A DNA stretch of 64,000 nucleotides from contig CP007053.1 in assembly GCA_000242935.3 (NCBI GenBank), positions 6,185,001 to 6,249,000 of the forward strand. The letters are read 5' to 3'. Within the stretch, counting starts at the first letter, position 1. Every line of letters begins with the position of its first letter. The translations under genes and the position numbers were made by a program. Source of the DNA: Opitutaceae bacterium TAV5. Lineage in GTDB: Bacteria > Verrucomicrobiota > Verrucomicrobiia > Opitutales > Opitutaceae. A model generated the notes under the pieces. The model did not search any database and was not told the DNA's origin. It was given only the letters and a program-made list of their open reading frames with translations. Positions 54,441 through 64,000 of the stretch are shown here, one piece after another.

Positions 54441-54884
54441 ATGACACCGCCGCCGACACCGCCCCTGCCGCCGTCTCCGTCGCCCGGATACGCTCCACCG
54501 GCGAATTTTCCCGCTCCGCGCCCGCGGCCGGTGGCGCTGCATGTCCGGCGATGCGCGCGCCATGCGGAGCGCGAGGCCGTGGCGCGATGCGTGGCCTGCG
54601 GCGGCTTTTTTTGCCGCGAATGCATCGCCGAACACGATCGCCGCGTGTACTGCGCGTCGTGCCTGGTCCGCGTCGTCAACCGGCGGACGGCGGTGCGAGG
54701 GAGGCGGCACGGCTTCGCCGCGGTGCGGCGAGGCATGCTGCTGGCGATTTCGGCGTTGCTCCTCTGGACCGGTTTCTGGCTGCTCGGCCGCGGGCTCGGC
54801 AAACTGCCGGCCCGGATGCACGAAGGCACGCTGTGGCAACGCAGCGACTGGGAAAAACGTGGCGAGGAGGGCGTGGAGCCATGA
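54441..54884 (+). CDS. B-box-like zinc-finger membrane protein
   Basis: A 147-residue protein. A Pro-rich start (MTPPPTPPLPPSPSPGYAPP) leads to a B-box-like finger, CARHAEREAVARCVACGGFF then CRECIAEHDRRVYCASC (about 38-74), the same arrangement as in the gene at 53138. One transmembrane helix follows (GMLLAISALLLWTGFWLLG). The stop overlaps the DUF4129 gene start (ATGA), which ties it to the MoxR-type cluster. The ATG at 54441 is chosen because upstream codons lie inside the previous gene. Function is unknown. Confidence 0.7.
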   Translation: MTPPPTPPLPPSPSPGYAPPANFPAPRPRPVALHVRRCARHAEREAVARCVACGGFFCRECIAEHDRRVYCASCLVRVVNRRTAVRGRRHGFAAVRRGMLLAISALLLWTGFWLLGRGLGKLPARMHEGTLWQRSDWEKRGEEGVEP

Positions 54885-56782
54885 ACGCGACCGGTGCGGA
54901 GGCCGCCCCTGCTGCGCAAAAACGGTCGCGCCGGGTCCGCCGCGTGCAGCGGCGACGGGCGGGCGAGCCGGGCGCCATCGACTTGCTGGAGGAGGCCGCA
55001 CACCTGCTGCGGGAAGCGCCGGCGGGCGCATGGGCGCTTTACTTCACCGGGGCAGGCGCGTGGGTACTCGGGTTTCTGTTCTTCTGGGCGCACGCGAGCT
55101 GGCGCGCGCCCTCGCCGGAGCGGGTGGCGTGGTACGCGCTGGGCCTCGTCGCATTGTTCGCGGGGCTGAAGCTGGCGCAGGCGATTTTCTGCGAACAGTT
55201 GATGGCGCTGCGCACGGGACGCCAGCCGCGCCGGATCACGATGGCGGAGGCGCGACGGATCACCGTCACCCAGCTTCGTTGCCACGGGCTGGCGGTCGTG
55301 GCGCTGCCGGTGGCGGCGTTGCTCATGCTGCCCTTTTGTTGGGTGTGGGCGTTTTACCAGAATCTCGGCGTGCTGGGTGCGAGCGGCGGCGACGACGCGC
55401 ATCGGGCGGAGGACGGGGACCGCGAAGAGTGTGAGAAAAACCTGCTCTCCGCGGCCCGCGAGCAGGCTGCGCTCTGGCCCGCGCAGAATCATGTGGGGCT
55501 GGTGTTGCTCTCGCTCGTCGCCACGTGGGTGCTGGCGATCGTGGCGATCTCGTTTTTCCTGCTGCCCTGGCTGGCGGGCCGGTTGCTCGGCGTGGAGAAT
55601 TTTACGGACATTACGGGCTGGTCGGGCTTCAACACGACGGCGGCGGCCTGCGTGGTTTCGCTCGCATGGCTGGTGGTCGATCCGCTGGTGAAGGCGTTTT
55701 ATACCCTGCGGGTTTTTTACGGCCGCTCGCGCCGCAGCGGCGAGGATCTGCTCGTCGCGCTCGCCGATGCCGACAAGGCGCGGCGGCGACCGGGGCGCGG
55801 TGCGGCGACGGGCATCCTCATCGTGGCGCTGACGCTCGTGGCAACGCTCGTTTCCGGAACGCAAAGCGCCGCGGCCGCGCAGACGGGAGACGTCGAGGCG
55901 GGTGGCAAGGCCGACGCCGGAACCGCATCCGGACCCTCCACCGGGAGCCGGGTCGATCCCGGCGCGCTCGACCGGGCGCTCGACGAGGCATTGCGGCAGG
56001 ATGATTTTGTCTGGCAACTGCCGCCGGCGCCTGCGGCCGGCGAGGTGAACGATGCCGACCGGCCCTGGCTCCTCCGGGTCACACGGCAGGGCATCGAGTG
56101 GCTTGTCGAAACCGTCGGCAGCGTCATCGACGCGGTACGCCGGTTTGTCGCCTGGATCGAAAAACTCCTTGGCCTGCGCGACAGCGATGCCCGTCCCGAT
56201 CCCGCCGCGGGGGCCGCCGGCCTCGATGCGTCCTGGGTTCGTATCCTGCTTTATGTGACGCTCGGGCTCATCGCCCTGCTGGTCGTGTGGGGGGCGATCC
56301 GCCTCTGGCAAGCGCGACGACAGGCGAAGCCCGCGCCGGGCGCAGCGGGAACCGCGGCGGCACTCCCCGGCGTGCCCGACCTGGCCGACGATTCCGTGCA
56401 GGCCGCGCAGCTTCCCGCCGACGGTTGGGAACTGCTCGCCCGGGAGAAGATGACCCGGGGTGAATGGCGACTCGCGCTGCGCGCGCTTTATCTCGCCAGC
56501 CTCGCCCGCCTCGGCACAGGCGGCTGGCTCGCCCTGGCGCGCCACAAAACCAACGCCGATTACGAAACCGAACTCCGCCGCCGCGCCGCGCAGCACACGA
56601 CACTCGTCGCGTGGTTCAGCGCGCGGCGGCGGGAATTCGAGGCCGTCTGGTACGGCCGCGCCGCTCCCGACGAGCAACAGGTGCGCGGCTGGCTGGACGA
56701 CATCGGACGCGGCATGACCGAACCGGCAACGGACGCGGGCGGCGCGGCCGGGATCGTGGCGAGGAAGGAGGGCGGAGCGTGA
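54881..56782 (+). CDS. Multipass membrane protein with C-terminal DUF4129
   Basis: A 633-residue protein beginning MNATGAEAAPAAQKRSRRVR. About six transmembrane segments lie in residues ~50-320 (for example WALYFTGAGAWVLGFLFFWA and VALPVAALLMLPFCWVWAFY). A Gly/Ala-rich exported linker follows, then a further helix (LLYVTLGLIALLVVWGAIRL) and the DUF4129 domain EKMTRGEWRLALRALYLASL then ARLGTGGWLALARHKTNADY and the end YGRAAPDEQQVRGWLDDI. DUF4129 proteins cluster with MoxR and DUF58 genes, as here. Overlaps at both ends (ATGA, GTGA) show translational coupling. The molecular function is unknown. Confidence 0.8.
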   Translation: MNATGAEAAPAAQKRSRRVRRVQRRRAGEPGAIDLLEEAAHLLREAPAGAWALYFTGAGAWVLGFLFFWAHASWRAPSPERVAWYALGLVALFAGLKLAQAIFCEQLMALRTGRQPRRITMAEARRITVTQLRCHGLAVVALPVAALLMLPFCWVWAFYQNLGVLGASGGDDAHRAEDGDREECEKNLLSAAREQAALWPAQNHVGLVLLSLVATWVLAIVAISFFLLPWLAGRLLGVENFTDITGWSGFNTTAAACVVSLAWLVVDPLVKAFYTLRVFYGRSRRSGEDLLVALADADKARRRPGRGAATGILIVALTLVATLVSGTQSAAAAQTGDVEAGGKADAGTASGPSTGSRVDPGALDRALDEALRQDDFVWQLPPAPAAGEVNDADRPWLLRVTRQGIEWLVETVGSVIDAVRRFVAWIEKLLGLRDSDARPDPAAGAAGLDASWVRILLYVTLGLIALLVVWGAIRLWQARRQAKPAPGAAGTAAALPGVPDLADDSVQAAQLPADGWELLAREKMTRGEWRLALRALYLASLARLGTGGWLALARHKTNADYETELRRRAAQHTTLVAWFSARRREFEAVWYGRAAPDEQQVRGWLDDIGRGMTEPATDAGGAAGIVARKEGGA

Positions 56783-57993
56783 ACCGGCCGCGTGTTTCCC
56801 TTGTGTTGCTGGCGCTGGTGCTTGTCGCGCTGGCTGCCGGGTTTTCGCGGTTGTGGCGGATGCGTTTCTCGCGCGGCGACGTGTTTCCGCCGTACTCGAC
56901 GCTCCGTGCCGATCCTCTCGGCACGCGCGCGCTTCATGACGCGCTGCAACGCCTGCCGGGGCTGGCGGTGGAACGTTCGCTGAAACCGCTCGCCGCCACC
57001 CGCGCCGGGCCGCCGCGCACGCTCGTGCTCGCAGGCATGGATAACATGGGTATTCACTTAATAGATACCAAATCGACCGATGCGCTCGACGCCGCCGTGC
57101 GCGCCGGTTCGCGGCTGGTGGTGACTTTCCGGCCCGTGCCGCCGGCGCCGCCGGCCATCAAGCGCGGCGACAGGACGGACAAGGGCTCGAAGGACCTGAA
57201 GGAGGGAAAAGACGCCGCCGCCGCCGCGGACAACGACGATGCCGCGGCGAAGCCCGACTGGCGCATGCGTTGGGGGATAGAAACCAGCACGAGCGCCGAC
57301 ACCTCGCAGACGGCCGTCGCCGCGCGCCACACGCCGCCGGGTCTGCCGCTCGCGTTACCGTGGATGAGCGGCATGGTTTTCGATCTGTCGCCGGAAAGCC
57401 GCCGGGTGCGGTTGCCCGTGCCGGAATCGTCGCCGTGGCGCGTGCTCTACGAACGCGACGGCCAGCCGGTGCTCGTCGAGCGCGCGCTGGGCGCGGGTTC
57501 CATCGTGTTTGCCGCCGATTCGTTTTTCGTGAGCAACGAGGCCATGCAGCTCGCGCGCGAACCCGCCCTGCTCGCCTGGCTCGTGGGGCCGCACGCGCGC
57601 GTGGTGTTTGACGAAGCGCACCTCGGCGTGCGCGAGGATACCGGCATTGCCGCGCTCGGGCGGCGCTACGGACTCGGCGCAACGTTCGTCACCTTTTTGT
57701 TGTTTGCCGCGCTTTTCGTGTGGCGCCGCGCCGCCGCGTTCGTGCCCCCCGCCCCCGAGGAGCCGGTCGCCGGTCTCGACTACAAGCCCACCGCAGGCAT
57801 CGAGGCGCTGTTGCGCCGCTCCGTACCGCCACGCCGGCTCGCCGAGACCTGCCTCGCCGAATGGAGTTCCTCCGCCCGCTCCGAAGACATCGGGCGCGCT
57901 GCGCCCGCCATCGCCGCCCACGCCGCCAGCCCCGCCGCCGCCCATAACGCCGCCGCCCGGGCGCTCGGACGCGGGACGCAGCCGCTTCGCTGA
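56779..57993 (+). CDS. DUF4350-type membrane protein
   Basis: A 404-residue protein starting at a GTG that overlaps the previous stop. The N-terminal helix is VSLVLLALVLVALAAGFSRL. The DUF4350 body begins VFPPYSTLRADPLGTRALHD (about 35-54) and includes VVTFRPVPPAPP and GSIVFAADSFFVSNEAMQLA, with VVFDEAHLGVRED near the end of the domain. A second helix follows (FVTFLLFAALFVWRRAAAFV), then a cytoplasmic tail. This is the usual partner of MoxR and DUF58 in such clusters. No catalytic residues are known for the family. Confidence 0.85.
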   Translation: MNRPRVSLVLLALVLVALAAGFSRLWRMRFSRGDVFPPYSTLRADPLGTRALHDALQRLPGLAVERSLKPLAATRAGPPRTLVLAGMDNMGIHLIDTKSTDALDAAVRAGSRLVVTFRPVPPAPPAIKRGDRTDKGSKDLKEGKDAAAAADNDDAAAKPDWRMRWGIETSTSADTSQTAVAARHTPPGLPLALPWMSGMVFDLSPESRRVRLPVPESSPWRVLYERDGQPVLVERALGAGSIVFAADSFFVSNEAMQLAREPALLAWLVGPHARVVFDEAHLGVREDTGIAALGRRYGLGATFVTFLLFAALFVWRRAAAFVPPAPEEPVAGLDYKPTAGIEALLRRSVPPRRLAETCLAEWSSSARSEDIGRAAPAIAAHAASPAAAHNAAARALGRGTQPLR

Positions 57994-58026
57994 CCCCTCC
58001 CCCCTCCCCTCTTCACTTTTTTCACC

Positions 58027-58992
<966 letters not shown>

Positions 58993-59027
58993 GGGTTTCC
59001 CGATTCCCGGCCCGTAATCCGAAAACC

Positions 59028-60485
59028 ATGCCAGCCGACGCCCGCCACCCGCCTCCGCCCGCCGCAGCGCCCGCCAGCAGCGTGACGTTCGTGCCCACCG
59101 CACGCCTTCTCGCGTGCGTGGCGGGTGTGGCGGCTCCGGCTCTCGCGGGCGCATTCATACCGGAAGCCGGCATGATCTGGATGCTCGCGCTCGGCGGCCT
59201 GGTCATCGCAGCGCTGGCCGATCTCGTCAACGGCCTCGGCGCGGCGCGCACGTTCCTGCCGCTCGTGCAGGCGCCCGCCGTGGTGCGCCTCTCGCGCGAG
59301 GCCGACGGCATCATCCCGTTTGTCATCACCGCCCGCGACACCCCCGGCGCACGCCCCGCCGCCGCCCGCCGGCTGCGTTTCGCGCCCGGGCTGCCGTCGG
59401 ATGCGTTCACCGACCAACAGACCGGGCCGGCGCAACTCGCGCTGCCCGCCGGCGGGCGCCCCCTCCGGCTCGACTGGGCGTGCCGCCCGTCACGACGCGG
59501 CCACTACACGGACGGCGTGCTCGCGTGTTGCGCGACCCTGTCGGCGCTCGGCCTCTGGGAACTGCGCTCGCGGCAAACCGTGCCGTGCGAGTTGCGCGTT
59601 TACCCGAACCTGTTTGCCGAACGGCGCGCGCTGGCCGCTCTCTTTCTCGACAAGGCCGGCGCCGGGCTGAAGGCGCGGCGCACGGTGGGGCGCGGACGCG
59701 AATTCGAAAAACTCCGCGATTACCTGCCCGGCGACGGCCTCGACGAAATCCACTGGAAGGCCACGGCCAGACGCGGCCGTCTCATCACCAGGCAATTCCA
59801 GGCCGAGCGCACCCAGGAGGTTTACGCCGTCATCGACCTGTCGCGCCTCAGCGGGCGCGAAGTAGCGCACGCCAACGCCGACGAACTCGTCACCCCGGAC
59901 GAACGCGACCGCCGGCGCGTGACGGTGCTGGAGCGTTACCTCACCTCGGCGCTCGTGCTCATGCTGGCGGCGCGCAGCCAGGGCGACCGCTTCGGACTCA
60001 TCGCTTACGATGATCGCGTGCGCGTGTTCATCCGCGCGGGCGGCGGCGCGGGGCATTTCGCGGCGTGCCGCGAGGCAATGTGCGCGCTGCAGCCCGGCGA
60101 GGGCGCGCCCGACATCGCCGAGGTGACGCGCTACCTGCGCACCCGTCTGCGCACGCGCGCGCTGCTCGTGTTCCTGACCGATCTCGGCGACCCGGTGCTG
60201 GCGGAGGATTTTGTGAAACATGCGCCGCCGCTCGCGCGCCAGCACCTTCTCATGGTCAACCAGGTGCGCGCGCCCGGCGTGGCGCGGCTTTTCAGCGGAG
60301 AACCGGTGGCGACGGACGACGACGTTTACGCGCGGCTCGCGGGGCATTTCCGCTGGGCCGAGGCGGGCGCGCTGGCCCGGTTGCTGCGCCCCTCGGGCAT
60401 CCGCGCGTCGCTGCTGGAGGAAGCCGAACTGGCCGCGCAAATGGTCACGCAGTACATGCAGGTGAAACGGAGGCAGGCGCTGTGA
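59028..60485 (+). CDS. DUF58 protein, MoxR partner
   Basis: A 485-residue protein. Two hydrophobic segments near the N-terminus (LLACVAGVAAPALAGAFI and MIWMLALGGLVIAALADLV) anchor it. The DUF58 signature is DYLPGDGLDEIHWKATARRG (about 230-249). A VWA-like continuation follows, VYAVIDLSRLSGREV, with the region LTSALVLMLAARSQGDRFGL and IAYDDRVRVFI, and LVFLTDLGDP later. DUF58 and MoxR genes are adjacent in most bacteria that carry them. Its stop overlaps the next start (GTGA). Confidence 0.9.
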   Translation: MPADARHPPPPAAAPASSVTFVPTARLLACVAGVAAPALAGAFIPEAGMIWMLALGGLVIAALADLVNGLGAARTFLPLVQAPAVVRLSREADGIIPFVITARDTPGARPAAARRLRFAPGLPSDAFTDQQTGPAQLALPAGGRPLRLDWACRPSRRGHYTDGVLACCATLSALGLWELRSRQTVPCELRVYPNLFAERRALAALFLDKAGAGLKARRTVGRGREFEKLRDYLPGDGLDEIHWKATARRGRLITRQFQAERTQEVYAVIDLSRLSGREVAHANADELVTPDERDRRRVTVLERYLTSALVLMLAARSQGDRFGLIAYDDRVRVFIRAGGGAGHFAACREAMCALQPGEGAPDIAEVTRYLRTRLRTRALLVFLTDLGDPVLAEDFVKHAPPLARQHLLMVNQVRAPGVARLFSGEPVATDDDVYARLAGHFRWAEAGALARLLRPSGIRASLLEEAELAAQMVTQYMQVKRRQAL

Positions 60486-61630
60486 TCGTCGATCTCGACC
60501 GGTTCATCGAAGGCGAACGCCCGCGCTGGGAACAGCTCGAGGATATCCTCGACGCGCTCGCCCGCGATCCCTGGCGGCGGCTCGCGCTCGACGAGGCGCG
60601 CGACCTCGAACGGCTTTACCAGCGCGCCGCCGCCGACCTCGCGCGACTCGCCACGTTTTCCGCCGGGCCGGAAACGCGGCGCTATCTCGAAAACCTCGTC
60701 GCGCGCGGACACGCCGAGATTCACGGCGGGCGCACCGCACGCGGCAATGGCGGCGACGACGACGGCTGTTGGCGCGAGCGCTGGCGCGGACGTTTCCGGC
60801 GGTTCGCCGGGTGGCTGGGGCAGACATTCCCGGACGCGTTTCGCCGCCGCTCGCGCGCGTTCGCCCTCGCCGTCACGCTGATGATCGCGGGGATGATTTT
60901 CGGCGGCGCGGCGATGGCTCTCGATCCCGAGGCCAAGGCGGTTATCATGCCGTTTTCGCATCTGCTCGACAGCCCCTCCGAACGCGTGGCGAAAGAGGAA
61001 CGCCGCGCCGGCAACCCGGGACGCGACCGGCTGGCCGGCCGGAAGGCGACTTTCGCCGGCGAACTGATGACGCACAACACGAAGGTCACGATCTTCCTGA
61101 TGGCGCTCGGCATCACGTGGGGCGTGGGCACCGTCGTGCTGCTGTTCTACAACGGCGTGATCCTCGGCGCGGTGATCGTGGACTACGTGCTCGGCGGGCA
61201 AACGGTTTTTCTGGCGGGGTGGCTGCTGCCGCACGGTTCGGTGGAAATCCCCGCCGTGCTCATCGGCGGCCAGGCGGGGCTGGTGCTGGCGGGGGCGTTG
61301 CTCGGCAGCGAGGGCGGCGCGGGACGACGCGGCGGCCTGCGGCGTCCGGGGCTGCGGATGCGCTTGCGCGCGGTCACGCCCGATCTCGTCACGCTGTGCC
61401 TTGGCGCGGGGGTGATGCTGGTCTGGGCGGGCGTGGTGGAGGCGTTTTTCTCGCAGTACCACGAGCCCGTGCTGCCGTACGTGGCGAAAATCGGTTTCGG
61501 CCTCGTGCAACTGGCAGGCGTGGCGTGGTGGCTGGGTTTGTGCGGGACCGGCAAACGCGGCGGCTCCCGCCATGCCGGCAAGACGGGCGACGCCGGAGCG
61601 GCCGGCGCGCCGGGAAGGAGGCGCGCATGA
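60482..61630 (+). CDS. Stage II sporulation protein M (SpoIIM)-like membrane protein
   Basis: A 382-residue protein from the GTG at 60482. A soluble, helical N-terminal part (VIVDLDRFIEGERPRWEQLE, then DEARDLERLYQRAAADLARL) is followed by about six transmembrane helices. MTHNTKVTIFLMALGITWGV and LPHGSVEIPAVLIGGQAGLV are the SpoIIM-family segments. The organism shows no other sign of sporulation, and SpoIIM-like proteins are widespread in non-sporulating bacteria as partners of RDD and MoxR-DUF58 genes. It is coupled by overlaps on both sides (GTGA, ATGA). Confidence 0.85.
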   Translation: MIVDLDRFIEGERPRWEQLEDILDALARDPWRRLALDEARDLERLYQRAAADLARLATFSAGPETRRYLENLVARGHAEIHGGRTARGNGGDDDGCWRERWRGRFRRFAGWLGQTFPDAFRRRSRAFALAVTLMIAGMIFGGAAMALDPEAKAVIMPFSHLLDSPSERVAKEERRAGNPGRDRLAGRKATFAGELMTHNTKVTIFLMALGITWGVGTVVLLFYNGVILGAVIVDYVLGGQTVFLAGWLLPHGSVEIPAVLIGGQAGLVLAGALLGSEGGAGRRGGLRRPGLRMRLRAVTPDLVTLCLGAGVMLVWAGVVEAFFSQYHEPVLPYVAKIGFGLVQLAGVAWWLGLCGTGKRGGSRHAGKTGDAGAAGAPGRRRA

Positions 61631-62418
61631 GCGGCGGCGGACGCACCTGGCGCGTGCGCACGCCGGAAGGCGTGGAGTTTTCATTCCGCATCGCCGGCCC
61701 GATGCGCCGGCTGCTGGCTCTGGCCATCGACTTCATGGTGGTGCTGGCGGCATGGAGCCTGTTGTCCTCCCTCCTCCGGCTGTTCGCCCTTGTCAGCCTC
61801 GATGTGATGGCAGGCGTCATGGCGGTCGGGTATTTTGTCCTCTCGTCCGGTTACGACATCGCCTGGGAATGGCGGATGCGCGGGCAGACGCCGGGCAAGC
61901 GGCTGCTGCGCCTGCGCGTGGTCGATGCAGGCGGATTGCGGCTCACGTTTCCGCAAGTGGTGTTGCGCAACCTGCTGCGCATGGTCGACGCCCTGCCCTT
62001 CGGCTACGGCGTCGGTGGCGCGGCGATGTTTCGCAACCGCAGCGGCCAGCGCCTCGGCGACCTCGCGGCGGGGACGCTCGTCGTTTACGAAGCCGTCGAG
62101 CAGGCGCCGCTTCCGGTCGATATGGCGACCGGTGGCGCGGGCGATGGCAACGCGACCGCACGCGGACGTTTCAACAGCTTGCGCGGCCACGCCGTGCCCG
62201 TGGCGCGGCTGCGCCAGGCCGTGACGCCCGGCGAAGCCCGCCTCGCCCGCGATGCCCTCGCCCGGCGCGACTTGCTGGAGCCCGCCGCGCGCCTCGCGCT
62301 GTTCGCCCGGCTGGCGGACTATTTCCGCACCCTCGGCCGCCTCCCGCCCGCCCTCACCGAAGGCGTCCCCGACGAACAGCTCGTGCGCAACGTCGTCGCC
62401 GTCCTGTTCGGCAAATGA
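61627..62418 (+). CDS. RDD family membrane protein
   Basis: A 263-residue protein starting in an ATGA overlap. The RDD domain has FRIAGPMRRLLALAIDFMVV (about 19-38), a further hydrophobic stretch (GVMAVGYFVLSSGYDIAWEW) and the signature MRGQTPGKRLLRLRVVDAGG. The Arg-Asp-Asp-type residues are R28 or R27 and D35. A soluble C-terminal part (about 180-263) with ARDALARRDLLEPAARLALF is also usual in this cluster type. It is the second RDD protein in the window and the last gene of the membrane cluster. Confidence 0.88.
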   Translation: MSGGGRTWRVRTPEGVEFSFRIAGPMRRLLALAIDFMVVLAAWSLLSSLLRLFALVSLDVMAGVMAVGYFVLSSGYDIAWEWRMRGQTPGKRLLRLRVVDAGGLRLTFPQVVLRNLLRMVDALPFGYGVGGAAMFRNRSGQRLGDLAAGTLVVYEAVEQAPLPVDMATGGAGDGNATARGRFNSLRGHAVPVARLRQAVTPGEARLARDALARRDLLEPAARLALFARLADYFRTLGRLPPALTEGVPDEQLVRNVVAVLFGK

Positions 62419-62489
62419 CCGCCCCCCCTCTCCGGCCCCATCCGCGCGCCTCATTGACAGGCACGCTTTCACCCGCCTGGCTTTCCCGG

Positions 62490-63470
62490 ATGGAATCACC
62501 GGCCTACACACTGGAGTTTGAAAAACCGTTGCGCGATCTCAGCGCGCAACTGGAGCAACTCCGGCAACAGTCGCTCGAAAACAACCTCGATCTCTCCGCC
62601 GAAATCGCCGGCATCGAGAAAAAAATCACCGCGACCCAGCGTGAGATCTACACCTCCCTTTCCCCGTGGCAGCGCGTCCAGATCGCCCGCCATCCCCGGC
62701 GACCGTACGCCCTCGATTACGTCGCCGCTCTCTGCGAGGATTTCATCGAGCTTCACGGCGACCGCCAGTACAACGACGACCGGGCGCTCGTCGGCGGCAC
62801 CGCCTTCTTCCGGGGCGAGTCCGTCATGATCGTCGCCCAGCAAAAAGGTCGCGATACCAGGGACAAGATTGCCCGCAATTTCGGCATGCCCCAGCCCGAA
62901 GGCTACCGCAAGGCGCTCCGCCTCATGCGGCTCGCCGAGAAATTCGGTCTTCCCGTTATCACTTTCATCGATACCCCGGGCGCATATCCCGGCATCGGTT
63001 CCGAAGAGCGGCATGTTTCCGAAGCCATCGCCACCAACCTCCGCGAGATGGCCATGCTTCGCACCCCCTCGATCTCGGTGGTGGTCGGCGAAGGCGGTTC
63101 CGGCGGCGCGCTCGGGATCGGCGTCACCGACCGTGTGCTCATTTTCGAAAACAGCTATTACTCGGTCATCTCGCCCGAAGGTTGCGCCGCCATCCTCTGG
63201 AAAGACCCGGCCGCCGCCCCCCGGGCCGCCGAGGCGCTGAAAATCAACGCCGACCAGCTTTCGAAGCTGGGAGTCGTCGATGAAGTGATTCCCGAACCCT
63301 ACGGCGGCGCGCATCACAATCCCGAAAAGGCGGCCGCCGCGCTCGGCACCGCCCTGCACAAACACCTTCGCGAACTCCGCCAGCTCTCGCAGGAAGACCT
63401 CCTCGACCGGCGTTACGAACGCTATCGCCACCTCGGCACCTTCGAGGAAGCCGGCGCCGTCCGCAGCTGA
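62490..63470 (+). CDS. accA: Acetyl-CoA carboxylase carboxyltransferase subunit alpha
   Basis: A 326-residue subunit of the carboxyltransferase that makes malonyl-CoA for fatty acid synthesis. The N-terminus YTLEFEKPLRDLSAQLEQLR is typical. ARHPRRPYALDYVAALCEDF, GDRQYNDDRALVGGTAFFRG and the oxyanion/CoA motif VVVGEGGSGGALGIGV are intact, as is SPEGCAAILWKD. The length is normal (about 320). The ATG at 62490 begins the family; upstream codons lie in the gap after the RDD gene. It is convergent with ilvA, 3 bases apart. Confidence 0.96.
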   Translation: MESPAYTLEFEKPLRDLSAQLEQLRQQSLENNLDLSAEIAGIEKKITATQREIYTSLSPWQRVQIARHPRRPYALDYVAALCEDFIELHGDRQYNDDRALVGGTAFFRGESVMIVAQQKGRDTRDKIARNFGMPQPEGYRKALRLMRLAEKFGLPVITFIDTPGAYPGIGSEERHVSEAIATNLREMAMLRTPSISVVVGEGGSGGALGIGVTDRVLIFENSYYSVISPEGCAAILWKDPAAAPRAAEALKINADQLSKLGVVDEVIPEPYGGAHHNPEKAAAALGTALHKHLRELRQLSQEDLLDRRYERYRHLGTFEEAGAVRS

Positions 63471-63473
63471 GGA

Positions 63474-64000
63474 TCATCCGTCCGCCAGCCGCCGGCTCGC
63501 GGCCGCATCCACCGGCTTGCACGAGCGGTAGCCTTCGCCGTGCTCGGGCGGGATCGCCGCGAGGAAGGCATCGCGCCGCGCCGTATCCGGGAAATCGAGA
63601 CCGATGAGCGCGCGCCCGATCCGTTCGCCCGACTGCCGGTAGTTGAAATAACAGATGCTCGCCTCGTCGCGGATCAGCCGCGCGAGAAACGCGTGCAGCG
63701 CGCCCGGCCGTTCGTAAAAGTCGAGTCGCAGAAACGCCGGGCACGTCAGCAGGTCGCCGCGCAGCGGGATCGCGCGGAAGGCCACGTCCACCGCTCCCGT
63801 CAGGTCTTCCCACTCGTAACCGCCCGCATCCAGCCTTCCCGGCAGCGCATCCAGCACCGCCGCGTCGTCCGCGCTCGCCGTGAACACCGGCCACGCCTCG
63901 TCGTCGCGCTGCTTGCCATACTGGAAATCGGCCACGTTGACGCCGGCGAAACACGTGTCGAGCAGCGCCAGCATCGAGCCGGGCCGCTCCGGGATGCGCA
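63474..64000 (-). CDS. ilvA: Threonine ammonia-lyase (threonine dehydratase), C-terminal part
   Basis: The gene runs off the window end; its 3' part is seen. RIPERPGSMLALLDTCFAG begins the first ACT-like regulatory unit, and FYERPGALHAFLARLI then ASICYFNYRQSGERIGRALI and GLDFPDT form the second. This double regulatory domain is typical of the biosynthetic, isoleucine-controlled threonine dehydratase that makes 2-oxobutanoate. The PLP-binding catalytic domain should lie beyond position 64000. The stop is 3 bases from that of accA. Confidence 0.85.
   Translation of the reverse strand, partial: RIPERPGSMLALLDTCFAGVNVADFQYGKQRDDEAWPVFTASADDAAVLDALPGRLDAGGYEWEDLTGAVDVAFRAIPLRGDLLTCPAFLRLDFYERPGALHAFLARLIRDEASICYFNYRQSGERIGRALIGLDFPDTARRDAFLAAIPPEHGEGYRSCKPVDAAASRRLADG

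Noticed and set aside
54101-56677. Minus-strand frame of 858 codons opposite the DUF4129 gene
   Set aside because: The plus strand has overlapping, coupled genes with known domains. The minus frame is Arg/Pro/Gly-rich low-complexity sequence.
60482-61630. Sporulation function for the SpoIIM-like protein
   Set aside because: No other sporulation gene is seen, and SpoIIM-like proteins are common in non-sporulating bacteria with MoxR clusters.

Overview
The window reads as chromosomal DNA of a GC-rich member of the Verrucomicrobiota, most likely an Opitutaceae-type bacterium. The reasons are several PEP-CTERM surface proteins, a TIGR02597-type surface protein, prepilin-like proteins placed beside glycoside hydrolases, an RHS protein with a Ca-binding companion, and many palindromic intergenic repeats. 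No rRNA, tRNA, CRISPR array, integrase or transposase gene was recognised.

Layout. 0.2-10.1 kb: a polymorphic-toxin style cluster on the + strand. It holds a secreted protein with beta-propeller-like and YadA-head-like repeats, a Ca-binding companion, a 2046-residue RHS protein, and a small membrane-anchored protein whose start overlaps the RHS stop. 10.2-12.6 kb: a broken DUF1573-like gene, a PEP-CTERM protein and thioredoxin reductase. 12.6-20.6 kb: a minus-strand type II secretion / type IV pilus-like operon (secretin, PilM-PilN-like fusion, PilO/GspM-like, proline-rich protein, GspE ATPase), flanked and interrupted by palindromic repeats. 21-34.6 kb: carbohydrate-degradation genes. These are a secreted SGNH esterase with a discoidin-like tail, an AraC regulator followed by a GH51 arabinofuranosidase and an FAD oxidoreductase, a divergent GH78 rhamnosidase-like gene carrying in-frame repeat insertions, and a clan GH-A hydrolase. 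A prepilin-like protein and a PEP-CTERM protein lie among them. 34.8-36.2 kb: a small toxin-antitoxin island (ParDE, plus a second pair whose toxin has lost its middle). 36.3-38.7 kb: a LacI regulator, repeats and hemF. 39-49.4 kb: surface and exported proteins (TIGR02597-type, three PEP-CTERM proteins, one prepilin-like, one secreted propeller-like). 49.5-52.1 kb: housekeeping genes (adenylate-kinase-like, recR, ybaB). 52.3-62.4 kb: a long + strand membrane cluster containing MoxR, DUF58, SpoIIM-like, RDD, DUF4129 and DUF4350 proteins, with two zinc-finger/B-box-like membrane proteins. 62.5-64 kb: accA convergent with the 3' part of ilvA.

How the parts fit. The secretion operon, prepilin-like proteins and PEP-CTERM proteins point to a cell that exports and displays many surface proteins. 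The glycosidases point to growth on arabinose- and rhamnose-containing plant polysaccharides. The RHS locus is the best candidate for an undescribed effector/immunity pair. Its C-terminal tip has a His...Asn-Cys-Gln arrangement like papain-fold (NlpC/LRAT-type) enzymes, and the gene coupled downstream resembles the C-terminal part of a GspG pseudopilin.
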